A stretch of DNA of 13,781 nucleotides, taken from Candidatus Nomurabacteria bacterium. Lineage in GTDB: Bacteria; Patescibacteriota; Minisyncoccia; Phycocordibacterales; UBA9973. The DNA lies in assembly GCA_023267115.1 (NCBI GenBank), contig JAHFNV010000011.1:1-13781 (forward strand), written 5' to 3'. Under the pieces are notes generated by a model. The model saw only the letters and a list, made by a program, of their open reading frames with translations, did no database searches and was not told the origin of the DNA. Below, piece by piece: positions 6,496 to 13,697 of this stretch. A program made the position numbers and the translations under genes. Positions within the stretch are counted from its first letter, which is position 1. The number at the start of each line of letters is the position of its first letter.

Positions 6496-6966
6496 TTAAT
6501 TTTTCTCCTGATCCATGTCGTCAGAAATTCGCTTGAGCGGTTTTTCAAAAATATTCATGGCGATAAAAATTATGAGCACTAGGATGGTAGAAATTGCGGC
6601 CAAGGGGAAAAGTCCAAAACCAGCGGCCATACCTATACCAGCTGTAATCCAAAGTCCGCTGGCAGTGGTAAGGCCAGTAAGGCGTGAACCTTGTAAAATA
6701 ATTGATCCGGCACCTAAAAATCCTATACCCACGATTATTTGAGAAGCTATGCGAGAAGGATCAAACCCAACAGCACCAGAATATTTTAAAGAAAGCGTTT
6801 CAGAAATAATTATAAAAAGAGCCGCGCCCATAGAAACCAAGGCGTGGGTCTTCATGCCAGCTTCTTTATGGACCAAAAGACGCTCGGCGCCAATCAACAT
6901 GCCAAGCAACACTGCTACCGCTAATCTTAAAATAATTTCACTATTTTGCAAAAAAAATTCAGTCAT
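6496..6966 (-). CDS. MgtC/SapB-family membrane protein
   Basis: A 156-residue, very hydrophobic protein with about four to five membrane helices, the length of the MgtC membrane domain without the C-terminal ACT-like domain. Family signatures are visible: LLGMLIGAERLLVHK near residues 19-34, GMKTHALVSMGAALF, the GIGFLGAGSII segment, and GLTTASGLWITAGIGMAAG. MgtC relatives sit in the inner membrane and affect growth at low magnesium and F-type ATPase or envelope homeostasis; which of these applies here cannot be told, so no gene symbol is given. It starts 7 nt after the mnmA stop, but an extended -10 overlapping that stop gives it its own leaderless promoter. Confidence 0.9.
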   Translation of the reverse strand: MTEFFLQNSEIILRLAVAVLLGMLIGAERLLVHKEAGMKTHALVSMGAALFIIISETLSLKYSGAVGFDPSRIASQIIVGIGFLGAGSIILQGSRLTGLTTASGLWITAGIGMAAGFGLFPLAAISTILVLIIFIAMNIFEKPLKRISDDMDQEKN

Positions 6967-6972
6967 GCGTCA

Positions 6973-7001
6973 ATTATATCACAATTCCCCCGCCCAGACA
7001 A
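6973..7001 (-). promoter_or_regulatory. internal promoter for the MgtC-family gene
   Basis: Minus strand: -35 TTGTCT (6996-7001, 4 of 6), 17-nt spacer, extended -10 TGATATAAT (TATAAT at 6973-6978). It overlaps the end of mnmA and stops 6 nt before the ATG at 6966. The 9-mer TGATATAAT is identical to the one in front of the PilM-like gene. Confidence 0.6.
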
Positions 7002-8167
7002 ACGTCTTTATCGTAAATTACACAAGATTGCCCAGCGGCAATTAGGATGGGTTTTGAAAACATTATCTCGGCTTTTGTTTTAGTAATAGTTTTAACCATG
7101 CAAGATAATAATTCGCCGTGATAACGAATTTGAGCCGTGTAGTTTTTATTTGACTCCGGCATTTCTGAAATCCAATTGATGTTTTCTATTTTTATTTTAT
7201 TTTCTACTAGGTCTTGCCTAGTAGGATTTCTGTTTGTAGAAACCACTAAAATATTTTTCTTTAGATCCTTGTTCATTATATAATATGGACTGTCATGCGG
7301 ACCTTTTTTTGTGATGGTAAAACCATGCCGCTCGCCTAAAGTGTGAAAAACTGCTCCATTATGCCATCCGATTATTTCTTTTTTTTCATTCACCACCTTG
7401 CCTTTCTTTTCTTTGATGTAATGTTTTAAGAATTCTTTCAAGTCTATCGCGCCCAAAAAGCAGATGCCTTGGCTGTCTTTTTTTTCAGCCACCGGCAAGT
7501 TAAATTTTTTAGCCAGCTTGCGGACCACGCTTTTTTTCAAATTACCAACCGGAAATAAAATTTTGGCCAATTGTTCTTGTTTTAATGCCCACAGAAAATA
7601 GCTTTGGTCTTTATTTAAATCGCAACCTTTCATTAACGAAAATATAAAATCTTGTTTTTCGGTAGTAAAACTCTTTCTTGGCGCAACTTTTTGAACCGTC
7701 GCATATTTTTCAGCTGAAAAATCGCTCATTCTCGGCTCGCCAGCCTGCGAAAGTCGCTTCAAAAAGTGCGCCTGCAACAAGTTTTGCGCATAGTGTCCGG
7801 TAGCCACGAAATCAGCTCCCATTGAGAGCGCTTTTTGCAAAAAAGCGCCGAACTTTACATATTTATTGCACATCACATCCGGATTCGGTGTTCGTCCGGC
7901 TTTATATTCAGCAATCATGTAGTCCGCCACTTCTTTTTTATAGATACTCTCTAGGTTAAAAGTTAGAAAAGGGATGCCTAAATGCGCCGCGATGCGCATC
8001 GCATCGCGGCGCTCCTCCTCCTCATTGCACGGTAAAAAATCCGGATGCCAAGTTTTAATAAAAACTCCAACAACTTCATAACCTTGTTTCAAAAGTAAAG
8101 CTGCACTAACGGCAGAATCCACGCCCCCAGAAAGACCCACAAATACCGTTTGTTTATTTTTTTTCAT
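6974..8167 (-). CDS. mnmA: tRNA-specific 2-thiouridylase MnmA
   Basis: MnmA makes 2-thiouridine at U34 of tRNAs for Lys, Glu and Gln, using ATP and sulfur relayed to its catalytic cysteine. Visible here: the PP-loop LSGGVDSAV (12-20), the first catalytic Cys in NPDVMCNKY (C100), TGHYA (123-127), KDQSYFLW (186-193), and the second catalytic Cys in SQGICFLG (C236), followed by the beta-barrel domain. At 397 residues it is about 35 longer than usual. The excess lies between TGHYA and KDQSYFL, where residues 132-163 are encoded by a 93-nt imperfect palindrome (7680-7772). All catalytic motifs are intact, so it is probably functional. It starts 3 nt after mltG stops, as in an operon. Confidence 0.95.
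   Translation of the reverse strand: MKKNKQTVFVGLSGGVDSAVSAALLLKQGYEVVGVFIKTWHPDFLPCNEEEERRDAMRIAAHLGIPFLTFNLESIYKKEVADYMIAEYKAGRTPNPDVMCNKYVKFGAFLQKALSMGADFVATGHYAQNLLQAHFLKRLSQAGEPRMSDFSAEKYATVQKVAPRKSFTTEKQDFIFSLMKGCDLNKDQSYFLWALKQEQLAKILFPVGNLKKSVVRKLAKKFNLPVAEKKDSQGICFLGAIDLKEFLKHYIKEKKGKVVNEKKEIIGWHNGAVFHTLGERHGFTITKKGPHDSPYYIMNKDLKKNILVVSTNRNPTRQDLVENKIKIENINWISEMPESNKNYTAQIRYHGELLSCMVKTITKTKAEIMFSKPILIAAGQSCVIYDKDVCLGGGIVI
7680..7772. repeat. 93-nt palindromic element in frame inside mnmA
   Basis: The outer arms 7680-7695 and 7758-7772 are inverted copies (GGCGCAACTTTTTGAA against its complement with one bulged base). Inside is a perfect 18-bp palindrome ATTTTTCAGCTGAAAAAT (7705-7722). 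The length of 93 nt is 31 codons, so the frame is kept, and the segment coincides with the extra residues of this MnmA. Confidence 0.65.
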
Positions 8168-8170
8168 AAT

Positions 8171-9058
8171 TTATTTTAAATATTTTAGTTTGTTTACCTT
8201 ATGCTCGGCAAAAGTTTTGGCATAATGAATATTGCCTTTTATGTCATGCAGGTAATAAAGATAAACGGAATTTTCCGGATGTATGGCAGCTAAAATGGCT
8301 TCCATTCCAGGATTAGCAATCGGGTTTTCTGGTAATCCTCTCTTTCGATAAGTCTCCGGCGCGGCATCAACTTGGAACGGCATATCAATAGCAAGCCTTT
8401 TCCATAAAATTCCAGAAATCAACTTTCGGTCAGTGCTACCTTTAGCTTCTTTCTCAATTATTGACGCCATAATAATAATTTCTTTGGCTGTCTTTCCGGA
8501 AAAATAAATTTCATTCTGAACAGAAGCAATCTTTTTTTGAAAGTTTTCGCTCATAGACTTTATTACATTCTCTTCATTGTCTGTGGTAAAGAAAAAATAA
8601 GTATCCGGGAAAAGATAGCCTTCTTTGCTTTTCGCTTCCAAGATAAACTTATCTTTATTAAAATTTGGTAATTTTGCAACAAAAACATTTGTTATATCGG
8701 AAATATCATATCCTTCTGGAATAGTAACCGCAATCGGTGGCAGGTGGCGCTCGCCCTTTGAAATCCGTTTAGCCACTTCGTAGACTGGCTCTCGAATATC
8801 AAACAAATAATCAGCCGGTATCAAATGTTTTTCTGCATCATAGATTATAATAAAAGCTTCAAAGGCCAATCTTGAACGGATAATGTGTTCTTGCTTAAGC
8901 TTTAAAGACACATTGCGCAAATTCGTTCCTTCTTCTATATTTATTATTTTACCAATTGGAAAATTATCCGACGGAGCAAACAAAAAATGATACCCTAAAA
9001 GAAGGATTAAAAAAATAATGGCAAATAAGTGAAATGGCGAAAGATTGCGATTTTCCAT
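8171..9058 (-). CDS. mltG: endolytic murein transglycosylase MltG (YceG)
   Basis: MltG cuts nascent peptidoglycan strands in the membrane and helps end glycan elongation. The 295-residue protein has a short cytoplasmic tail, one transmembrane helix (about 9-27), a LysM-like segment, VTIPEGYDISDI, GYLFPDTYFF (148-157), then MASIIEKEA with the catalytic Glu (E202, possibly E204), and ILWKRLAIDMPFQVDAA followed by GLPENPIANPGMEAI. The loop between QVDA and GLP is much shorter than in E. coli, a form I recall as normal in CPR bacteria. It lies 5 nt after the two-TM protein and 3 nt before mnmA, so the three are probably co-transcribed from the promoter at 10453-10481. Confidence 0.92.
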   Translation of the reverse strand: MENRNLSPFHLFAIIFLILLLGYHFLFAPSDNFPIGKIINIEEGTNLRNVSLKLKQEHIIRSRLAFEAFIIIYDAEKHLIPADYLFDIREPVYEVAKRISKGERHLPPIAVTIPEGYDISDITNVFVAKLPNFNKDKFILEAKSKEGYLFPDTYFFFTTDNEENVIKSMSENFQKKIASVQNEIYFSGKTAKEIIIMASIIEKEAKGSTDRKLISGILWKRLAIDMPFQVDAAPETYRKRGLPENPIANPGMEAILAAIHPENSVYLYYLHDIKGNIHYAKTFAEHKVNKLKYLK

Positions 9059-9063
9059 ATACG

Positions 9064-10446
9064 CTAGGTCGGCAAGTTAGTGGGTGGAGAAGCTTCTTTA
9101 GATTCAATTCGTTCCAGAGTTGGGACTTTAAGTATCTGGCCCGGAAAGTGCCAAATAGTCGCTAGTTCTTCCGAATTTAAGACATAAGTTTCGTGGTGAA
9201 TGTAGGCCGGAAAAAACAGTGGAGAAAGAGGCCAAGGAATTGTGTGCATAGAAAAAAGATGGTGCCGGAGAGGAAGATGAAAAAATGCCCGCTCGCGATA
9301 TTCATTGAGCATTCTGTTGGCCAAATGCATAATGGTCTTGGAAGAGATGGTAAATATACCGCCGTAAGCATCCCCTTGGGTTGAATTTATACGAAAAAAC
9401 TCGTTAACATCGGGAGCAGCATATTGACGAAAGATAAGACGAATATCTCTGGAATTATTGGTCCTGGAACCAACGGGATATATTTCTTTTTTAGCCAAAT
9501 ACATTACTCTGATGCCTGTTTCAAAACCAAGTTTGGAGGTCTTGGCGCTCATGGCTTTGACCGCTCTATCTAAAAAAGCTGGAATACGAACTTCTATACG
9601 AGACAATTTAACAAGATGCTCTCCCGGATCATCCCTTTTAGAAGTATACGGCAACAATAATTTCTCTATTTGTATCTTTGACTCCGCCACCCAATCATGA
9701 TGCCCAAACCAAGTGCCGTGGGTATGATACTCTTTTTTAGAAGGAGTAACAATAATTTGCACCCAGCACTGTTCTCCCTTTCGGAGCGAGCCAAAAAATT
9801 CCACCACTGGTGAAATAGGGTCTACTTTGTATTCTTCTTTCGGATCTTTGTCCAAACCAAAATCAATATAAGTTTTTATCGGGTATGCTTCCGGTCTAGT
9901 GAGCTTAAATTCGCAACCCCAAGCATTCCAGGCGCTCTGTGGAGTAATTTCATCTACCGCTAGGGTATAGTCCTCCACCACTTTTACTTGGGCTTGAGGA
10001 TACTGCGCGTACATTTGCGTTTCAATCAAATCTTTTATGCGAGAAGGCGTACGGATATAAAAATGAACTTGTCCATCAACGGAAGCGATTTCCAACGAAA
10101 ACCAAAACCAAATCGCTCCCTGCCAATATTCTTCTTTTCCCCCCTTTATACTCCAATGATAAAGCGCGTTAGTGATGAAAAGCTCCATCGCCTTGGGGCT
10201 GCGCAAAACTTCGCGGGGGGGAATAATTTCCAGTAAAACAAAAGTGATACCGGAAATAAAATCCTGCTGGATGTAGTGAATCCACATCTTCCAGGCCAAG
10301 TATCCAAGAAAAATAGTACCGGCCAAAGCTAAAACCTCTTTAGTCAAACTGTACCGCCAAATAAAGTAGCCGAGCAATACAATTATTAGCATAGCTAAAA
10401 GATTTTTCGCCTCTGTTGCAAGAGAATCAAAAAAGGAATCGAGCAT
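9064..10446 (-). CDS. two-TM membrane protein of the CPR type IV secretion/pilus type, without ATPase domain
   Basis: A 460-residue protein with two N-terminal membrane helices (about 15-31 and 38-56) and a soluble remainder rich in beta strands and aromatics. Segments such as FITNALYHWSIKGGKEEYWQ and EELATIWHFPGQILKVPTLE resemble what I remember as the N-terminal region that precedes or accompanies the conjugation-type ATPase in CPR type IV secretion/pilus loci. The protein stops at ASPPTNLPT, about where the link to the ATPase begins in my memory of fused forms, and no Walker A motif is present. The downstream neighbour is mltG, not an ATPase, so a partner would have to be elsewhere. A TTGTCC/TAGAAT promoter ends 6 nt before the ATG, predicting a leaderless mRNA. 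Function is inferred only. Confidence 0.7.
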   Translation of the reverse strand: MLDSFFDSLATEAKNLLAMLIIVLLGYFIWRYSLTKEVLALAGTIFLGYLAWKMWIHYIQQDFISGITFVLLEIIPPREVLRSPKAMELFITNALYHWSIKGGKEEYWQGAIWFWFSLEIASVDGQVHFYIRTPSRIKDLIETQMYAQYPQAQVKVVEDYTLAVDEITPQSAWNAWGCEFKLTRPEAYPIKTYIDFGLDKDPKEEYKVDPISPVVEFFGSLRKGEQCWVQIIVTPSKKEYHTHGTWFGHHDWVAESKIQIEKLLLPYTSKRDDPGEHLVKLSRIEVRIPAFLDRAVKAMSAKTSKLGFETGIRVMYLAKKEIYPVGSRTNNSRDIRLIFRQYAAPDVNEFFRINSTQGDAYGGIFTISSKTIMHLANRMLNEYRERAFFHLPLRHHLFSMHTIPWPLSPLFFPAYIHHETYVLNSEELATIWHFPGQILKVPTLERIESKEASPPTNLPT

Positions 10447-10452
10447 ATTTAC

Positions 10453-10481
10453 ATTCTAACAAAAAAACTAAAACAGGACAA
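10453..10481 (-). promoter_or_regulatory. promoter of the two-TM protein/mltG/mnmA operon
   Basis: Minus strand: -35 TTGTCC (10476-10481, 4 of 6), 17-nt spacer, extended -10 TGTTAGAAT (TAGAAT at 10453-10458), ending 6 nt before the ATG at 10446. The -35 starts one base beyond the base of a 14-bp hairpin. Confidence 0.65.
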
Positions 10482-10513
10482 CTCCCACTTGGAAGCAAGG
10501 CTTCCAAGTGGGA
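10462..10513 (-). terminator. hairpin plus T-rich tract after the sigma4/HARE gene
   Basis: A perfect 14-bp stem (10483-10496 with 10500-10513, loop AAG) lies 16 nt past the stop of the sigma4/HARE gene. Read on the minus strand it is followed, after a 7-nt gap, by a T-rich tract (10462-10475). The gap makes it a weak intrinsic terminator, and the T tract doubles as the spacer of the next promoter. It could instead be an inserted palindrome. Confidence 0.45.
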
Positions 10514-10529
10514 ATTTCTAAATCAAATA

Positions 10530-11558
10530 TTACACCACCGAGTAAAGCCCGTTTTTATTTTTCTTGAAATACTTCGGATTGATCAAATTCACCAAAATAG
10601 TATTTTTTTTAAAATATCTTTCTTTATTAACTTTAGCCACCACATCATCTTTGTTCATCGGACCATCTTTCTTTAGAATATCGGCGATCACCTCACGAGC
10701 AGTGCCCACTTTATAACCCCATTCCGCCAAAGCATACATCCCTCTGCCAACCAAGACAAAACGGGGATCCTTAATAAGCTCATTATGACAAGTGGCATAG
10801 TGGGTTTTCTTATTGAAAATTTTGGAAATTGAATCGGCTACCTCGCGGAAATGCATTGGCGAACCATGACGTCTCATCACCAAAAAAGCGTAATCTTTCA
10901 CTCCACGAGTACGAATATTTTTCGAGCTAGCCCTGCCCCATTCACCCAGCGGATTTTTAGCGATAGTTTTGGACATAGAGAGCCAGCGACGAGCTATTTC
11001 TTCATTCTTATATTGATCGGAAACATCTTTCATTTGATCAAAAAACTTTTTGATCATTTCGCTCTCTGGTATAAGATCTTCATCACCGAGACTGGTATAA
11101 AGTTTTTTAAGGGAATCGTGCACCATGCTTGCCACTTCGTCACTGACACTGTAACGAGTATGAAAGTGATTATCTTCGCGATGCTTTTTGAAAGCATCTC
11201 CCAGTGTCAGATAAAAATTAATATGGTTTTGAACCGTTGGGTCTTTTGAAATATGAGACAAAAACTCGTGTTCGGCCACAATTGATCCTAGGGAAATAAT
11301 GAGAGCCTTAAGCTCGTCAAAAGACGCCTGCTCTCGCTTGTAGGCTTCAGACTTCTTGATCAAAGCCATAGCCGAATCTTCAATTTGGCGAACTCGTTCT
11401 CTGGTAATATTATATTTCTTGCCTATTTCTTCAAGAGTTTTTTTACTGGCTTCGGTCGTTAAACCAAAACGATTCATGATTATATCACGCGCGCGATTCG
11501 GTAAATGAGAAGTTATTTTTTTAGTAATCTGTTTTGGTTTAAAAGATATCGTTGGCAT
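10530..11558 (-). CDS. sigma-70 region 4 / HARE-HTH fusion, probable transcription factor
   Basis: The N-terminus carries a sigma-70 region 4 helix-turn-helix: LPNRARDIIMNRFGL (19-33), then TLEEIGKKYNITRERVRQIE (41-60), the part that reads -35 boxes and contacts the RNA polymerase flap. No sigma regions 1-3 are present. A helical, charged middle (about 70-210) follows, then a HARE/RpoE-delta-like winged helix (about 218-283, with PMHFREVADSI and GRGMYALAEWG) and a second winged-helix-like unit (286-342) ending NGLYSVV. The delta subunit of Firmicutes polymerase uses a related fold, so this may be a polymerase-associated regulator that combines sigma- and delta-like parts. It cannot replace a full sigma factor, lacking region 2. 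It lies 26 nt after typA and may share its transcript; no clear promoter or Shine-Dalgarno is visible in the AT-rich gap. Confidence 0.85.
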   Translation of the reverse strand: MPTISFKPKQITKKITSHLPNRARDIIMNRFGLTTEASKKTLEEIGKKYNITRERVRQIEDSAMALIKKSEAYKREQASFDELKALIISLGSIVAEHEFLSHISKDPTVQNHINFYLTLGDAFKKHREDNHFHTRYSVSDEVASMVHDSLKKLYTSLGDEDLIPESEMIKKFFDQMKDVSDQYKNEEIARRWLSMSKTIAKNPLGEWGRASSKNIRTRGVKDYAFLVMRRHGSPMHFREVADSISKIFNKKTHYATCHNELIKDPRFVLVGRGMYALAEWGYKVGTAREVIADILKKDGPMNKDDVVAKVNKERYFKKNTILVNLINPKYFKKNKNGLYSVV

Positions 11559-11584
11559 AATTTTTTAAATTATTTATTTTCATA

Positions 11585-13444
11585 CTACTTGTTATTCTTT
11601 TTTCTGTCAAGCTCGGTCTGGTATTTTTTTTGAAGTCTGATTGATTTAGGAGTAATTTCTAAATATTCATCTTCATGCATTATTTCCAAACCTCTTTCAA
11701 TATTCAAAACAAAAGGAGGATTTAAATAAATGGCTTCGTCAGTACCGGATGCTCGCATATTGGTGAGCTGTTTTCCCTTACATGGATTGACGAACATATC
11801 TTCCCCTTTCAAAACATTACCAACGACCATCCCTTCATACACGGGGCTTCCATGTTTGATATAAAGTATACCACGTTCTTGTAAATTTGCAAGAGCAAAA
11901 GCCGCCGCCTTGCCTTCAATCATAGAAATCATTGAACCATACTGATGTTTTTTTATTTCTCCCGCATATTGCTTGAAACCCACAACTCGCGAGGACATAA
12001 TGCCTTCACCCTTCGTGTCAACAATAAACTCTCCGCGATAACCCAATAATCCGCGAGTCGGGATGTCAAAAACAATTCTGTTTATGTTTCCTTTTTCGGT
12101 TAGGTTTTTCAGAATACCTCGACGCTTGCCTATTTTTTCGATGACCGCGCCAGAATACTCCACTGGCACATCAATCATCAACTCTTCATACGGTTCGAGA
12201 AGCTGGCCGTCACTTTCTTTGAGAATGACTTTCGGTTCTGAAACTTGTATTTCAAACCCTTCTCGACGCATATTCTCAAGCAAAATGGAAAGATGCAGCT
12301 CTCCTCGTCCGTAAACTTTTCCGAGAGCGGCGGACCAATCTCGATTGGCCGATGTGGTGCCGATGTTAAAAAAATCTACTTTGAGGCCTACATTGATCTG
12401 AAGTTCTTTTTCCAATCTTTCTTTAATCTGGCGCGAAGTGACAAATTTACCTTCTTGGCCAGCGAAAGGAGAATTATTCACTAAAAAGTTTAGTGATAGA
12501 GTCGGTTCATCAATTATGATAGCCGGTCTTGGCTCCACACTTTCATCTTCACACAAAGTCTCGCCGATATAAATATCTGGAATGCCAGCGATAAGCACGA
12601 TATCACCCGACCTTGCTTCCGAGACTTCTTTTCTGGATATTCCTTCAAAAGTAAAAAGTTTGGTTATTTTTTCGCTTCTGGTATTTTTTTCTCCCTTAAT
12701 AAAAATTTGACTGCCGGAAATAATTTTCCCGGCATAGATCCTGGCCACGGCCATTCTGCCCAAAAAGTTATTATAGTCCAAATTAAAAACCTGGGCGGAC
12801 ATTTTACCAACGGACCCGCCCGAGGCAGGTGGGACTTTTTCTAAAATTAAATCGAGGAGTGGATTAAGACCCTGACTAGATACGGAGGGGTTGCCTCCGG
12901 ACGGAGGCAACCCCTCCGTATCCGCCGTATCCCCTAAACTTCTAAAAGCTCTCCCTTCACGCGAGATGGCATAAACCACTCCAAAATTTATCTGTTCATC
13001 AGAAGCACCCAATTCAAAAAATAACTCCAAAACTTCCTCGTACACCCTTTTTGGATCAGCTGCTGGTTTATCTATCTTATTTATAACCACAATAGGCTTC
13101 AGCCCCAATTCCAAAGATTTTTTTAAAACAAATCTAGTCTGCGGCATTGGCCCTTCCACCGCATCCACTAAAAGAAGGATCGAGTCAATGGCGCGCAAAA
13201 CACGCTCGACTTCCGAGCCAAAATCGGCATGACCCGGAGTGTCCACAATGTTTATTTTAGTATCTTTATAGTAAATGGAGGTATTTTTGGAATAAATAGT
13301 AATACCGCGTTCTTTTTCAAGCGCGTTTGAATCCATTGAGGCCTCTTCGTTTTGCGAAGCGCCGTTTTGTTTCATTAGTGCGTCAGTCAACGTAGTCTTG
13401 CCGTGATCCACGTGAGCAACAATAGCGATATTGCGAATTTCCAT
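11585..13444 (-). CDS. typA: ribosome-associated GTPase TypA/BipA
   Basis: A translational GTPase of the EF-G family that binds the ribosome and supports subunit assembly and stress growth. The 619-residue length matches the family (about 607). G motifs are intact: AHVDHGKTT (10-18), RGITI (46-50), DTPGH (68-72), NKID (122-125). Then come domain 2 with LDYNNFLGRMAVARI, the domain III/V repeats (YGRGELHLSILLENMRREG), and the TypA C-terminal domain (RGLLGYRGEFIVDT, MRASGTDEAIYL). The oddity is a Pro/Gly/Ser insert around residues 173-190 before LNPLLDLIL, encoded by a perfect 18-bp-stem palindrome (12881-12920) that keeps the frame. Transcription probably begins near 13580, with a leader of about 135 nt holding three hairpins and a terminator-like U-run just before the ATG. 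No Shine-Dalgarno is seen. Confidence 0.96.
   Translation of the reverse strand: MEIRNIAIVAHVDHGKTTLTDALMKQNGASQNEEASMDSNALEKERGITIYSKNTSIYYKDTKINIVDTPGHADFGSEVERVLRAIDSILLLVDAVEGPMPQTRFVLKKSLELGLKPIVVINKIDKPAADPKRVYEEVLELFFELGASDEQINFGVVYAISREGRAFRSLGDTADTEGLPPSGGNPSVSSQGLNPLLDLILEKVPPASGGSVGKMSAQVFNLDYNNFLGRMAVARIYAGKIISGSQIFIKGEKNTRSEKITKLFTFEGISRKEVSEARSGDIVLIAGIPDIYIGETLCEDESVEPRPAIIIDEPTLSLNFLVNNSPFAGQEGKFVTSRQIKERLEKELQINVGLKVDFFNIGTTSANRDWSAALGKVYGRGELHLSILLENMRREGFEIQVSEPKVILKESDGQLLEPYEELMIDVPVEYSGAVIEKIGKRRGILKNLTEKGNINRIVFDIPTRGLLGYRGEFIVDTKGEGIMSSRVVGFKQYAGEIKKHQYGSMISMIEGKAAAFALANLQERGILYIKHGSPVYEGMVVGNVLKGEDMFVNPCKGKQLTNMRASGTDEAIYLNPPFVLNIERGLEIMHEDEYLEITPKSIRLQKKYQTELDRKKNNK
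12881..12920. repeat. 40-nt perfect palindrome in frame inside typA
   Basis: An 18-bp perfect stem (12881-12898 with 12903-12920) around GGAC, GC-rich in an AT-rich gene. On the coding strand it specifies roughly residues 175-188 (TEGLPPSGGNPSV), an insert at a domain boundary where TypA proteins vary. Just upstream in the coding sense GATACGG occurs twice, 9 nt apart. Confidence 0.85.
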
Positions 13445-13581
13445 TTTTCAAAAATAAAAAAACAGGGTGGGTAGTGTGTGTGCCATACACTACCCACCCC
13501 GACGAGAAAACTCTGAACGACTTCTCTGGGGCGCATCGCCCCAGAGGGATGGGCCCCCGATTTTCGGGGTGCTACATCCAT
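13387..13581 (-). CDS. possible 64-codon leader ORF overlapping the typA start
   Basis: An ATG at 13581 lies 5 nt after the -10 of the typA promoter, the same spacing as the leaderless genes here. The frame reads MDVAPRKSGAHPSGAMRPRE, passes through all three hairpins, and ends 58 nt inside typA in another frame. The composition is dictated by palindromes and it resembles no protein I know. Translating it would unfold the terminator-like hairpin, so it could be a regulatory leader peptide. It could equally be a chance ORF. Confidence 0.2.
   Translation of the reverse strand: MDVAPRKSGAHPSGAMRPREVVQSFLVGVGSVWHTHYPPCFFIFEKWKFAISLLLLTWITARLR
13445..13580 (-). promoter_or_regulatory. hairpin-rich typA leader (candidate attenuator or small RNA)
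   Basis: From the predicted start near 13580 the minus-strand RNA forms three perfect hairpins in order: 13555-13569 (6 bp, 3-nt loop), 13524-13546 (10 bp, CAU-type loop) and 13465-13499 (13 bp, 9-nt loop) followed by U's. The typA ATG is at 13444. I recognise no known riboswitch class or housekeeping RNA. With its own promoter and a terminator-like end it could act as an attenuator for typA or as a small RNA of about 130 nt. Confidence 0.5.
13450..13499 (-). terminator. intrinsic terminator-like hairpin directly upstream of typA
   Basis: GGGTGGGTAGTGT pairs perfectly with its complement (13465-13477 with 13487-13499). On the minus strand the stem is followed by TG and an almost pure T run to 13450. 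This is a textbook terminator shape, yet it lies between the promoter and the typA start, 6 nt from the ATG. Confidence 0.65.
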
Positions 13582-13586
13582 TTATA

Positions 13587-13615
13587 ATCCTAATCCACTT
13601 TGTATTTTATGTCAA
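13587..13615 (-). promoter_or_regulatory. typA promoter
   Basis: Minus strand: -35 TTGACA (13610-13615, perfect), 17-nt spacer, -10 TAGGAT (13587-13592, 4 of 6). Predicted start near 13580. The 82 nt from here to the tRNA (13616-13697) are AT-rich and show no clear promoter for the tRNA. Confidence 0.65.
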
Positions 13616-13697
13616 TGGATTTTTATGCAAAAACAAAAAGATGCAAAAAAATAAATTTCATGTTATTTTATATCCGTATCCCATATGCAGTGAACAA

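Noticed and set aside
5660..6500. Diversity-generating retroelement template/variable repeat pair
   Set aside because: I looked for a duplicated segment differing at adenines around the reverse-transcriptase remnant and saw none.
12821..12840. Additional palindrome in typA near PPASGG codons
   Set aside because: The stem is only 6 bp with a G-T pair and the linker length is normal for TypA, so it is not clearly an insert.
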